Positions 1 to 12,566 of a DNA stretch of 64,000 nucleotides are shown in pieces (position 1 is the first letter of the stretch; each line of letters starts with the position of its first letter). Source of the stretch: Lutjanus erythropterus. Taxonomy: Eukaryota > Chordata > Actinopteri > Lutjaniformes > Lutjanidae. A program made the translations under genes and the position numbers. Location of the stretch: NCBI GenBank assembly GCA_020091685.1, contig CM034600.1, positions 35,830,077-35,894,076 of the forward strand, in the 5' to 3' direction. The notes beneath the pieces were generated by a model. The model was not told the origin of the DNA. It saw nothing but the letters and a program-made list of their open reading frames with translations, and made no database searches.

Positions 1-976
1 AGACAGAGATGAATGTGGTCATGAATAAATTTGAACACAACTGTTAAATTAAATTATGATGCACAGTAGCAGTGTGTTTAGATGGCCATAATTGGTAATT
101 AAATAAGACTTAATAATAATAAATAGAACAAATTATTCATGATGTAGGCCCACTGTGGGATTTATGGACAAGTTAACGGATCCGTTTTAGTGAATTAAAA
201 GAAAATTCTCCCTATGGTCATGAGGACCGGACGTGACCACACAGGCCAAGTGGTATCTACCCAGGCAAACAGCACACAGTCTGGACAGTCTGGTCAGCCA
301 GGACACACTGTCCGGACAAAGTGTGAGTATAATGGAGCGAATGGTGGGTCAGAAGTGGATCTGGGTTGTTGAGCTCTCCACTGGCAGATGTTGATGTTCC
401 CTCCAGGCGACAGCGGTGATGTACATAGGGAGCAGTGGCAAAAAGGACAGCAGAGAAGAAGACAGAGAGCAAGACGGGGACAGCCGGAACGGCAAGTAAA
501 CCAGATGGGTTTTTAGTGGACTTGGTCCTGGAGGGAGACTATTTATTTGACATGCACAACTGAGAGAGAAATGTGAAAAGTCTTTGGCGGTAAAGGAACC
601 CCCTGATGGAGTCTAGACCCTGGTGGCGGGGGGTGAAGGGATGAGATGAGGCCCTCTGATGAGCTCAATCTGGGCACTGGATCAGAAGAACTGGAGGAGA
701 ATGGGGTGGAAGAGGGTTGCAACAATTCCATGCAGAAATGACAGCTGAAAGAGAGGAGAACAGATTTAAAGTTTTGACACAACGACATGACTGGCCGATG
801 ACCGAGTGAACGCCCATCTTTGGATTAAAATATAGATTAAATGATTTTGTAACCCAACTGTAACTGCTGGGAAGTGGCTTTTTCAGCTCTGAGTAGCTGC
901 AAGTTTCCTTTGCCTCAATAATCTTCACCAAAAAGCAGGTCAGCTTGTATGTAACCTGAAATGCAAATCCCTGGGC

Positions 977-995
977 AAAAAAAAAAAAAAAAAAA
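977..995 (+). repeat. poly-A run
   Basis: Nineteen uninterrupted A residues. No SINE or processed gene copy is recognisable upstream, so this is listed only as a homopolymer. Confidence 0.9.
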
Positions 996-3900
996 GACAG
1001 CAAAGGACTCACCTCACTACTCGCTGCTGCTTGTTAAGCGCTTTGCTTTTGAGTGTGCGGTGACATCTGAAGTACTGAGCACTTTTTATCCACTTAGATC
1101 TTCTTTCATCATTTTAGCGGCGAGGCCACTTGGCCTGTGGTGTTGTCAGTTATGAGGGTGCAAATTCCAAATGCCAGAGTAACAAGTCCACAGAGATAAT
1201 GAATTTCACTGAAGGGGTAAGGATGATTTTATCTTTATTCATTTTTTTCCCTAATCTTTTAACGCTAGGGGCAGCAGAAGTCAGTCAGAGGATAGCCTAC
1301 CTAATGATGTCATCGTCACTGACTAGTGGGTGATATGTAATGAGTTAGTATCTTAAAATAATGAGAACCTTTCTCAAAATAGTCATTAAATACTAAAGAG
1401 AAAGCTTATCATGATTTTGAGATAATAAATCATCATTTTCAAATGAAATCAGTTCACTTCATTGTCATTTTTGTCATACATTTCTGCAGGGCATCATGAA
1501 AAAATGTTTTTCTTGGAATCAAGGTGACATTGCAATGTGACATACATAACACTAAAACACAGATGTTTTAAAAAACACAGACATTCAATAGAGAAACACA
1601 ACAGCAATCGAGGAAAAAATGTTCAATGCAATGTTAAAATGTAATATAACATAAATGTCACATGGCAGTTGAGATACTCGTTATTTTGACAGTTTGACAG
1701 AGACACAGAGCATCCAGCAGCGTAACGAAGAGGAGATGGGCGTCTGTTTGTCAGTGTTAACAGAGATTCCAGTCTGCAGCCTAAACCACAGAAATGTAGA
1801 GTTTATATCATGTCGTCATGCCATCTGTCAATATTCATGTTCCCCTTTCTCGCGCTTGTCCTGAGTGCTTTCTCTGCTGCAAGTTAATACGCTTACAATT
1901 AAATATTACACCGAAATCTGACCCACCACTGTGCACAGTGTTTCACTTGATGTTTCCCAATCAGACTCTCAACAAAAGACGCTTGTATCTAAAAACTGCC
2001 TTTCCAAGAAAGAGGCTGAGGAGAAAAATTGTGAAATCAGCTGGGACAAGCATGTGCTGATTATTCTTTCTTTCTCCTTGGCCAAGTATTATTAAACCAG
2101 TTTCAGCGTAAGACATACTGAACTTTTCTCCTTTTGATGTATGCAAAAAATAAAATCTGTGATACTAGGCATCAAGGCCACTGTGGCGGCAGGGTGTGAA
2201 GCCAAATTGAGGCGGCACAGCAACCATGGCCATGCAATCCACGCCCTGGTTGGAGCCATTGTCTTTAACTTACATAAATGTCAGTCAGATAAAGGATATA
2301 TGAATCAGGCAGACTAGACTAACATATTTGACTTAACAACCCCTCTGCCCTTGCACATTCTCTGTTACTATGGGATGGCAGGTCAACAAGGGGGGATGCA
2401 TTTGTGTCAGTTTGCTAACAAGGGCGATGGCACCCCCCTCAAATTGCTTACAGGGTGTACGAAATTTGCAATCAGTTAGGTCACAGTGTACAAAAGCCTC
2501 CTTATTTATCCTTGTCAAAGTGTCCTTAAGTAGGACATTGAACCTGTGCCTGTTTGGAACAGATCTGGACTCACTGACTGTGAGGGTGGGACGATAAATC
2601 TTGGTTGCAATCTCACATACTGACTTTCTGGTTTACATTAGAGATCCCTACGGTGCAGCTCTAAATCAATAATGAAAATGTGCTGTTGAGAAACTCTCGT
2701 CAATACCTGGGGGAAATCTGTGGAGTCCAGTATATATAATAAACACAATAATAATAAAAAAAAGTTTTTCAGAGAACTTTTTCTCCTTTTGGCTGTCTTA
2801 AAATGTCAAAGGAAGAATCACATTATGCAAAAATTACATAAGACTTTGTATTTGAAGTCACAGGCGACGGAGATAGGAGACAAAACTCTGCATGCATTCA
2901 TACTCTGATGTGTAGCAATTTGTCCCGGGATTTATCTCTGAATAATTTAACATTCATGAGTCACCATAATTGCAGAAGTCATTCTTACCATACGCAGGGG
3001 CAAAAATACATCTTCCACCAAGAAAGTAAAGAACGAAGTGAGGCTCATTTTTCACAGCTAGTTTTGTTGCAAACACAATGTTGGTAGCTAATGGAGGCAC
3101 TGCCCAGTCTGGGTGCTATTCATCATCCACAGTATCAACAAAGACCACAGACTTGGCTCAGAAATTGGGGACTGATGAATGTTTTTTCAAGCTTTTTTCA
3201 GTATGAATGCTGATTTATCCTTCATAGAAATAATAGTTCTGTGACAGTGTGTGCTGTGAGTAGAAAACAACGTGGTAACTGCTTTGAAAACTCACCTTGT
3301 CTGAATTTTTATTACTTAATTTTGAAAGGCAGCGGGCATCAAAAACATCTGCAGGAGTGGACTAAAACATTGAACCTTTTAGAGGGGGGGGAACCCTGAA
3401 GCTGTGTGTGTGTTTGTGTTTCTGTAAATCTTTTTATCTCACACTACACATTTTTATTGGCCTTTCTGCACATCCAGAATCCCACACTGAACAAATCATT
3501 TGAATGGCAGTGAAGTGGGTGCTAAACACTCAAATCGCCTCTAGAATTTATGTTTACATGCAACTAATTTGCAGCAACAGATACATTTTGAGGGAAACAT
3601 AATGCCAGCCAAATTTTTTATTATCTCTGTAACGCCATTTTTATCATACTTGATGCATGAGTTTCTAAGACCTCTTCAACATCAATATAATCAATACTTC
3701 ACTGAAAAACCTATTGTATGCAATTTGAGACCTGTCTTCTGCCCTCTGGTGGATTATCAGTGCACTGCAGGCAGCAGCCGGCCTACAAGTACTGCATCCA
3801 ACCTACATCCAACATGGCTGCCTGGTTTTGGCAGGAAAATCAAAACGTTACAGTAACAATAACACCTATATTGCTACTAATATTTCAATATGAATATTTA

Positions 3901-6074
3901 CTGCTTTGAAACATATAATTAAAAATTTGCATCTTTTGTTTGAGTAAAAATCCTGTTAAAAATGTCTATGAAATAGGGCACAGCCTGCATTATTAAATTG
4001 AATTTTAATGATTCAATCTGCATTATTCCACCGCAATCACAATACACTGTTAAATTAATAAATTAAAGATGGAAACGTAATTCTAGGATAAACTGAGAGG
4101 AAACATTGAGATATATATTTTAGATGCCTTTAACCTGCTCATTATGACTACCTGGAGGTTGCAAACAATTATTAGCAAGCACTTGCAATGCATTTAAGTG
4201 AAACTATTGCTTGTTGCTATTGATGAAATGCCTTAAGCATAAATTCCAGTAAAATGAACAGCATGTAAAATACCACTCCAATAGTTTTCAAACATGGTCA
4301 CTACAGTTTATGACATCTTTCGACAGCAATCGTTAAATATCTGTCTTTGAAACAGCTCAGATACTTTGGGAAATTCCAGAAATCCAACCAATTATCTGAT
4401 GGTCAGATCGTTGATCATTCGGACAGGTCATGACCTCCGCCTGTAAACCGAACTCTAAACAACAACCGATGTGACAGAATTGAGTAATGATGTTAATTGG
4501 TTTGATTAGAATGAAGCCTGTTGTGTTCTGAAGCTTCTTTGTTCTGTGTGCGAGTGCTTCTCTGCATAAGTGCCTTTTTCTAACAAAGGACAGTTTTTTT
4601 AAGGCACAGCTTGGTCCTTATGAAGCACTGCTTTGTCATTCTGTCAGTCTATTTTTCCTCTCCTAGACTGATAGATCTGTAATAAAATGTCCTTTTGGGG
4701 GAAAATCCTCACCTTTCTTTCAGGTCAGTTGATATAACGACTGAATGGTGCGTGATATTCATGTTTTTGTACTAAAGCAGCCAGGATAACAACAATTTAC
4801 ACAGCTTCACTCTTGTTTCACACAGCAGCAGACAGAAAACTTGATCAACGTACGAGACCGGACAGTTCAGTTCATCGTGATCTACAATAAGGCAGCGCAG
4901 TGACAGACATTTCACAGAGGAGCCGAGTGTCTGTCTGTCACTATAACGATGATGGCAGTCTGCGGTGTATTAACCACACAACTGTACAAAAAGATTTTAT
5001 ATCATGTCAGCGCTTGACACACATTCCCTTCCTCTCTTGCTCCCTTCCTCTTTCTCTCTGCTGTTTTCCTCTTTTGTCTTACCTGGTTTAAGGGGGTGCA
5101 CCCACTTTTTTTATTTTATTTCTTTCACTGCTCGCCAAACCAGCTGTGGAAAAAAAGCTTGTATTCTGCCATTTTAAAAAAACATAGGCGTACTTCAAAA
5201 CATTCAGGCCTTTAAACTATGTCTCATGACATGTTTTTGCTTAATTTGGCTTTACACTGATTAACTAATATTTGATTTACTCATTACTAAATCATCCCGC
5301 TGTTAATCTGAAGGAGACTTGTTCATAGTTGATTTATTGTAACTGTTGCTATGCTGCTCTTCTTACTCGACCTGAATTTTGAGGTGTGTGTGAATTTCCA
5401 TTCATCTCTCATTTTGTACGTCCTCGTCTGTCTGACACGTTTTCGGTCTGACTGATTAGTCTGTGTTGCGTGTGTGCGCTTGTGTGTGTGTGTTTGTGTG
5501 GATTTCTATGTAAGTCCCCAAGGCTTTTTTACCGGGCAGAGCAATCAGACGTGTGTTTTGTCTCCTTAGTGGACTCATGCTGTCGTCTAAACACAGCTGA
5601 CAGGTACAGATTGGCTGCCCTCATCAAAGATCCCAGAAGGCATTTTTCTTGATTTTCTTTCTCAGTTTTTTTTTTCATGCCGTCTGATGCGTTTTGTCCC
5701 CTTTTTCTGCACAGCATCATCTGTTCTGCTATGTCTCATATGGCTTGTTACTTTTCAGTTTTCTTTCTTTCTGCTTCCTCTCTTTACCTTTTTCTTATTA
5801 CATTTTCTCCTCTTCTGTCCCGGTAATGAAACTCAAGGCACGTCTGTGTATTTAAAAAGACATTTAAAAGATTGTACTTACCAGCAGAGACATTCATGGC
5901 ATTCAATTATGCCAACCATGATATTGTTAAAATCCAATTTCCCACATTATCTTGTTTGCGAACGGCAGTCTGGTGCCAGTCACATGAGGAAAAAAACCCA
6001 TCTAATTTGCCAAGAAGTTTTAAATTTCAATTTAGAGGAAATCCCACCTCTTAAATTTGAGTTTTGTCTCACAG

Positions 6075-6114
6075 GATCTCAGCCAGAACTGTGGACACAT
6101 GGATAAAGATCATG
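6075..6114 (+). other. weak exon candidate, 40 bp
   Basis: A pyrimidine-containing acceptor (TTTTGTCTCACAG) and a near-consensus donor (GTAAGTG) bracket 40 bp. Two reading frames through it are open and neither shows a recognisable domain. It could be a small untranslated or alternative exon, but a chance pair of signals is more likely. Confidence 0.12.
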
Positions 6115-6491
6115 GTAAGTGAAGAGGGCAGGAGACCGGCCTCAGGGATCTTGTCTCCCTCATTTCATGAGTAATGCCCACTTGTTCGTTAGAGAAAAGA
6201 CTTTTTACTTTAATCTAAAGGTGACTGTTTGATGCTGCCACATGTTGCACCCTTGCCACGTCAACAGGGAAGTTCACAGTGACTGCAGTGTGGAGCAGAT
6301 TGTGCATTCAAATTGGGAAAAAGTATATGGATTTCCCTGAAATTTGGCATGAAATCCAATATTTCTTGGAGACAATATCTAATGCTTTTACTGACTGCTT
6401 TTGTCACCATCAAGCAAAAAGTTCCACAGAATCAGAGTGACAATTGGCCCAGATGTTGTGATGCATAAAAACAAGTAAAGTAAGAGAAAAG

Positions 6492-6631
6492 TCAAATTTA
6501 TATTGGTCAAAATCACAAATCACATTTTGCCTCGGGATGTTTTACAATCTGTGCAGCATCTAACATCCTTACACCATCAGTTCAGGTGCAGAAAAAATCT
6601 CCCACAAAACCCTTTTAACAGGAAAAAATGG
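6492..6631 (-). mobile_element. LINE 3'-end fragment (common teleost type)
   Basis: The segment runs from an AATTTATATT-like start through CACAAATCACATTTTGCCTC, TTTTACAATCTGTGCAGCA, ATCTCCCACAAAACCC and TTTTAACAGG. This order matches from memory a very common teleost repeat that is the reverse complement of a LINE 3' end. No coding part is attached. The exact LINE family is not assignable by eye. Confidence 0.7.
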
Positions 6632-6663
6632 ATTTAGAAAAGTGATGTGTTGTTTCTGTAAAC

Positions 6664-6765
6664 GCTGCTGGGTTACTCACACTGGGTAAAAAATGGTTGT
6701 GAGGTGTTCATTCACCTCTCCGCAGTTGGTTGGGTTGCTTTGACCCAGCTGCTGGATCATTCAAT
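6664..6765. mobile_element. MITE-like remnant with GGGTTA/ACCCAG motifs
   Basis: Repeated CTGGGTTA, CTGGGTAA, GTTGGGTTG and GACCCAGCTGCTGG words in both orientations resemble a teleost non-autonomous DNA element rich in 'ctgggtt'. Ends and target duplication are not clear. Confidence 0.35.
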
Positions 6766-9528
6766 TTCCCGCTCATCCATTTCCTTTTTTCCCCCGAGAA
6801 AGTTGTCTTTTAGTCAGAGGTTCACATGACACACAGTGAGCAGGATGTCATGGTGGGTTGAATCAATACCTTACCTATATTTTTAACAAGTCATGCAAAC
6901 AGCATGATGTTAAACTCAGTCCAATTACTGTTCCAATTCAAAAAACCCAGGTGTGTTCTTACCCCGCCCGTTTTATCTAGGATGCATCGGGTGTGGACTT
7001 GGGGCAGCCATGTATCCCAGAATGCATTTCGTATCAACAATGGCAGAGGAGAAGACCCACAACCTTAAGTTACAAGTGTCGAAATACTACTGTTTTAATA
7101 TCACGGAATGTAATTTTAAGATTGTTTTATGTGAGAATGTAGACGTTAAAACTAAAGAATCTGTGGTCGATTCATCACGACAGCGCATAGTTTAAAATTA
7201 AAAAAATACTACATAATTAGACCAGAGTTCATGTGGGTAACATTAGCTAGCTAATATACAGTCTAAGGTATGGATGCACTTTCTTATTTAAGTGAGTTGT
7301 GGGGTATACCTAAATGTTTAACTGGTATTGTATGATATTGGTGAATTATTAAATGGTAGCTAAGGTTACCCTGTATAAAATAAATGACAAAATGTTAAGT
7401 CATTGTTAAAACTAAGTAAAAACTTTTGTGTTTCATTCCAGGTATGAACCCAGGTTTGCAGCTGACACTGATGGACACTTTTGTAAGAGACAAGAAAACT
7501 GACTGGCAGCTTGACAGCCTGCAGAAAGATATAAAAAAGCAAGTACTCCAAGTCAAGACTCATCAATAGAAAATATAAAAATATGTACAAAATATTATTT
7601 AAATGAGAGAGCTGCACAGTTTTGTGCAGAAATGTGCAAAGTGATCACCAAGGAATGGTCAAAAGTTGAAAATATGGAGTATAAGACAATTTGAAATGTA
7701 CATAGCTAGTATCAGTGTTGAACTGGCAAGTTGAATTGGAATTTACTGAGCAGATTCACGCTCCCCAGAGTGATTTTTTTTTTTTTTTACTTTTTTAGTT
7801 TTCACGCTCAGTTTTTCCTCCTGTACTACCTTCAGACCAAAACAGAGATTTCTCATTACCTACAGATTGACGTGACATTTACTGAGCATCTTAAAGCTCC
7901 CGCGAGGGCAGATCCTTTGGTATAAATGACCCAGTAGCCTTTCCAGTTGCACCACCCACTGGACAAGCTTTACATTATTCACCTCACTCACTGGTAGCGC
8001 CCTAAAAATAGAAGAACTATCAATGCACATCCAGTCTGCATTAAGTACTGATGAACATTACAGTCAAAAAGCAGGAGTTTAGACTCGCAACCTCATTTGA
8101 AGATTGCATCTCTTATCTGCTCGTCTTTCTTCCTCTGCTCCCCTCCGTTACACTAAACCCATCATGTCTCCTCTCACCTGCTATTTTGTGCTATCTACCT
8201 GTCAATCAGTCAAATCACGCTAATCCCTCTGAGCTCTCTCGCAGCATCAAACTAATTTCTTCGTTCTGGCAGGTCTATACGGTGCTGAGTTTTGCCCTAG
8301 TTGACCCTTTTTCCCCATAGAGTTTAATTAAATTGGCCTTACACGCTCATGCACTCCATGAGTATACAATACGCATACTAATGTGGTGCCAGTGCCCACT
8401 GCATACATGCACAGCCACACAGCACAATATGCAGTGAAACATACACACATACTGGGTATACCTACAGCCAGTCATATGGGACTGTATGTCCTTGACTTTC
8501 TAGGATTATGTCTGGAATACCAAGAGCTTTCTCAAGTGTGCAGACAGCGAGACATTTTTCAGCCCAACTGTTTGTGTGTCATATTAACTGTAAAGGTTTT
8601 TGTCCTTACAAGGGCAGGATAATGTTGTTACTAAATAAAGTACTTGTTGATTAGGGTTGACTATGTTTTTTTAGGTTTAAGACCTGGATTTAATGCAATG
8701 ATAGAATCAGGATTAAGGTTTTTTCTTTTAGATGTGTGATATTTGTTGATCAGTTGATGAATGTGGCGCAAGACTTCTTAGGCTGTAGCTAATCACTCTA
8801 ACCTTTAGTAGGTGCATAGATTATCTTGTAAATGTCTTTTTCCGCTTGTCCAAACATTTAAGACTGTGCTCCCAAGAAAAGGGAAATGCCCCAGAACAAT
8901 ATATATTAATATCTTAACATATTATCAGATATTTGATATATTATATGCTAAATGACAGTAATAATTATGACTCTTTTCTATTAGAAAAAGGAGGAAGTAG
9001 TGAGACATTGCAGAGTGAATAGTGAGGAAGTCAGAGTGGATGAATGGGTTAACAAAATATTGGACTTTAAAGGAAAAATCAGTAATATATGTATGGTAAA
9101 TTATCTTAAAATACTGGCTTAATACCAAATGTTCGCTGCATGAGTAAATGTCTGTTTGAGTTGTAATAAATCATTAATAATCCTTTAGAAGGAGTAGATG
9201 TTTATAACGGTCATATTGAGCAGTAAGTCAAGCAGGGTTTTTGTTTTCACGATAATGGGCTCAGCTTTACATTAACAGTCAACTGACAGTTAGAAACAGC
9301 AACAACAACAAAGACATTCAAAGTCATTTTAATGCAAAGCCACTACCCCAAAACGCATGAATGCACATAACAAAAATGCTGCTGGAATAATCACCTATTC
9401 TAGCCTTAACATAACGTGACAAAGCAGCAAAACTGAATATTAGTGTACAATTGTGATGTGACTGGTACTGACTGAAAAGGTCAATCAATAAAAGTTTTAA
9501 TATTTATAAGAAGGCAGTGATTCAGCAA

Positions 9529-9612
9529 AGCTGTTTCAGAGTTGAGGAGTCTGCAAAGTTGTTCAGGACTTGATGAGGCTGCAAGGTTGTTTCACAGATA
9601 AGGATTCTGCAC
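9529..9612 (+). repeat. 28-bp minisatellite, three diverged units
   Basis: Three adjacent 28-bp units (9529-9556, 9557-9584, 9585-9612) share the pattern G-TGTTTCAG then GA-GAGG-TCTGCAA. A preceding half unit (GTGATTCAGCAA) leads into the array. Confidence 0.75.
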
Positions 9613-9796
9613 AACTTTGTTTTATTCATTTCTGTCATGATATAAAGATAATGTCAACAAATATAACAACTGATTTACACCCCCCACCCTAACTATAAAG
9701 AACAGAATATTCTCGATTAAGTGTGATAAAACTTTATGAATAAACTGAAAATGAATAGGTCAGTTGGTGAAATTTTTAACATTTAAAAGGAAAGTG

Positions 9797-9856
9797 ATTC
9801 AGCAGGATTGTGCCAGGATTGAGTCTACAAGGGTGTTTCAGAATTGAGGAGGCAAT
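9797..9856 (+). repeat. second, shorter cluster of the 28-bp unit
   Basis: The lead-in AGTGATTCAGCA is repeated, followed by two shortened units (GGATTGTGCCAGGATTGAG... and GGGTGTTTCAGAATTGAGG). The whole resembles 9514-9584, so lead-in and array appear to have been duplicated together about 280 bp apart. Confidence 0.6.
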
Positions 9857-10248
9857 TTCAAATAACCCCGGGGGTCTCACATCTGATTTCTGGAGCAGCC
9901 TTTAAATTTCTGTCTGAGGAGCGCAGCCTGTGCTCTGGTCGGCAGGGCAAAAATTCATTTTATTTTTTTTTATTTTATTTAGCTTCACCAACGTGTCATT
10001 TATAGACTTTGGCTGTGAGCTCGCTTGCCTCTAGGTAATATTTTGAGTTTCTTGTTTCTTGTTAGTTCTACTGTTTAGACTCTTTACAAAGCAGCTTATT
10101 ACATTTAGCCACAATTTGATTTGTTTTTTTGTAGAAATTGAAACTGGAAGAAAATGATCAAGGTTATGGCAGTGAATGTAGGCACAGAGGGCCCTCATGT
10201 TTACGGTACTACAATAGTGAATGTGAATGTGTGTCCATGCATTTTTAT

Positions 10249-10412
10249 TGTGTGTGTGTGTGCGTCTGCATTTTGTGTGCTTTTATTTTCTGGGCAGCTT
10301 GTCGATGCACGTCACAGTGTCGGTGCATTCAAGCAGGCATCTACCGTCTCACCGTGTGTGTGTGCGTCTGTGTGTTTGTGTGTGTCCAGGTGTGTGTGCG
10401 CGCTTGTGTGAG
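10249..10412 (+). repeat. interrupted TG microsatellite
   Basis: Two TG/TGCG-rich tracts (about 10249-10264 and 10355-10412) flank a unique stretch. The overlapping open frames rich in C and V here are microsatellite translation and not genes. Confidence 0.85.
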
Positions 10413-10758
10413 CACGTCTGCCTCCATTAGGAAGATAAAATAGTGCCAGCCTGCCTGCATTCAGTGGGAACAAAAGGAGAATTTCATGTGCCGCTGCGGA
10501 CCATCTCCCGTCTGTTCTGTTGCATTTACTCTTAAAAGGAAAGGAAATGAATTCTGGACACACTGACTGATAAACACACAGCCATCTAATTGTACAATGT
10601 GATCACTTTTGCCATGTTCAGACAAACAGGAGATGAAAGATCTCTTGACTCCGAGTCTCATTCTCCATGTTCTCAAGAGCCAAAAGCAATAGGTTAGACA
10701 ATCCATCTGGCTTGGTGTTAAAGAAACTTTATCATGGTGTGGTGTGAAGCCACTCTGA

Positions 10759-10799
10759 ATGAATTCATCCTTCCCTTTTTAAAAAGGAAGAATTCATGA
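10759..10799. repeat. near-perfect palindrome
   Basis: GAATTCATCCTTCCCTTTTT is followed at once by AAAAAGGAAGAATTC. The arms pair with a small internal mismatch and essentially no loop, so the site could extrude as a cruciform. No transposon boundary was recognised around it. Confidence 0.7.
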
Positions 10800-11569
10800 A
10801 TATTAACCAACCAGTTTAAACACACATAACACCATCGTTCTATGTCCAAGCTGTGTTTGTCTCTGACCTTAATCAAAACTTGTCAGACCATGAAATAGAT
10901 TAGTTTTTTCCAAAAGTGATTTGCGAGCCACTGATAAATGATATTGTTCGATTAATGGTGGTGTCAGATCACGCAACACATTGTCATTTGATGTGACAAT
11001 TTCAAATATTTCAGACCTGGTTGATTTGTAACAGAATATGAAGTATAATATCAGAGGTCACAGAATCACGGATGCAGCAAAATAAATTGTCGTTTTAACA
11101 AAGAGGTCTGGCAATGATTGGCCTTTTTTCCATCGTTCTGTGAACAACTTTGATCAGATTTTATGCTGCACATGCATGAGTCTGTTCACAGAGAGGCACA
11201 GGGAAGGATTTTTTTTTACCTGGCTGAGAAGTTGGAGGTGTGCTATATAACAGATCACTGTGGCTGTGTGGATCCCGACTTTGCCATTAGTCTCTGCAAT
11301 ATTTCATTTATTTGTCAAAAAATGCAATAAATGACCATCATCTACTTTTGTAGTTGTTTTTTTAAATGATAGTTGCTTTTTTGAATGCAGGAATTACATT
11401 TGTTGCTGTTGTTATTCATATGCATACATCTGTTTATATATATTACATGAGCAGTAACAATATACAGCATTTATTCCAGGAAAGTCACTACAGACACCCA
11501 GTTTATAAGGCTGCAAAAGTAATATATATAATACTTTCATCAGTGGGCCATGAGGTATGAATGAGATGA

Positions 11570-11755
11570 CGCCATACGTGATGTAACTTAAGTTATTTAA
11601 AACCTTATATAACTCAACATGGACTATTGATTTCACACTGGACTTGAGCCCCAGTCTCTTGAGTGAAAGTCCTGTGTTTGTTTGTACTTTCCATCCACTC
11701 CAACTCCTCCACATGTGTACATTTACAATGTCATAGTTACTACAGCCACTATAGG
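11570..11755 (+). repeat. dispersed repeat R1, copy A (interrupted)
   Basis: This copy shares with copies D and E the order: CTTAAGTTA, a block like GACTTGAGCCCCAGTCTC, then GTGAAAGTCCTGTGTTTG, then CCATCCACTCC, then CTCCACATGTG, then TACTACAGCCACTA. The match stops at 11755, where a CAGGG-starting element begins. Confidence 0.75.
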
Positions 11756-12165
11756 CAGGGCGGGCTTAAGGCACAGGTCATATATATATATATATATATA
11801 GGTGGTCGGCCACGGCGCCAGTTTCTGGTGGGTACTGTTCGCCCTTGAAGGAAAACACATTCAGAAAAATTTACAGATGGGTTCCCTTTCTCCTCCTCTG
11901 CCTTAAGGTAAAAAATAAATAAACAAAAAAACATGCTCCTAACGGTTTTTCATCTGCCCTGACCTGCATCTGTGTGCACAATCTGCATCACAGACAGCCA
12001 AAGTCCAAATTCCTGGACAGTCTGACTGATGGGCAGATGTCAAGAGAGCAGAACTATTTTCACATGTATTTTAATAATGAAACTGTCCAGCCTCCAGGTG
12101 CTCAGGGAAGAAAACGGAAAAAAGAGGATGGAAAGAGCCCAATACAGAGGTATGTAGTTTGTGTG
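11756..12165 (+). mobile_element. possible 5' end of a hAT-type DNA transposon
   Basis: It begins with CAGGGCGGGCTTAAGGCAC, which fits the CAGGG-type ends of hAT elements. A TA microsatellite (11780-11801) follows. From 12037 an open frame begins MSREQNYFH and contains PPGAQGRKRKKEDGKSP before a good donor (GAG|GTATGTAG near 12150). A basic GAQGRKRKKE-like stretch is known to me from the N-terminus of ZMYM1-like hAT proteins. The catalytic domain and the 3' end are absent. A chance open frame remains possible. Confidence 0.35.
11780..11801. repeat. (TA)n microsatellite
   Basis: About eleven TA units, inside the possible hAT head. Confidence 0.95.
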
Positions 12166-12566
12166 TAGATGTTTCGTTTGTAGTAGTTTGCTAGCTAAGC
12201 AACAATATAGGTAGATAATGATGCTACAATAGCTGCTTTCCCTGACCAATATTAGTGACATTTTATGATTTTCACCTGCCGGGCATCTGTGTGGACTGAC
12301 TATTGAGTTGGTATTGGGGGTTAATATACAACTTTGCTCCATGGTGCAACTGCTTTTATTTTTTTTTAAGTTTGAACTTGCACACAGCTGATGCAACAGA
12401 CTGTAGCAGTTGTTCTACTCTGCAGCTACACGTTTTTACTTTTACTTTATTTGTTTTTACTGAGCTGATCTTCCATCTATACCACTCTGTGAAGCATGTA
12501 AGTTCAGCCAGTTATTTGTGGTCTCTGTGTAACTGATAATACACTGATATGTCATTATTATTATTA

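Larger units (their letters stand above)
1..6491. other. AT-rich stretch without a recognised gene
   Basis: I see no credible gene here. The open frames are under about 140 codons and lack any family motif. Contents are a 19-base A run near 980, G- and T-homopolymer runs, a short TG tract near 5490, and a pyrimidine-rich patch near 5650-5820. One isolated pair of good splice signals lies at 6075-6114 and is listed separately. Confidence 0.6.
6632..11569. other. mostly unique sequence without a recognised gene
   Basis: No credible coding exon was found. Apart from the separately listed MITE remnant, minisatellite, TG tracts and palindrome, it holds one imperfect direct repeat: a TTTACTGAGCA word followed by a GCTCCC word occurs near 7742 and again near 7876, which suggests another decayed repeat at 7730-7920. 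Confidence 0.55.

Noticed and set aside
257-472. Minus-strand open frame with HHRCRLEG and several cysteines, reminiscent of a transporter or secreted exon
   Set aside because: No neighbouring exon, no clear splice sites, and the cysteine spacing fits no family I can name. Kept out of the feature list.
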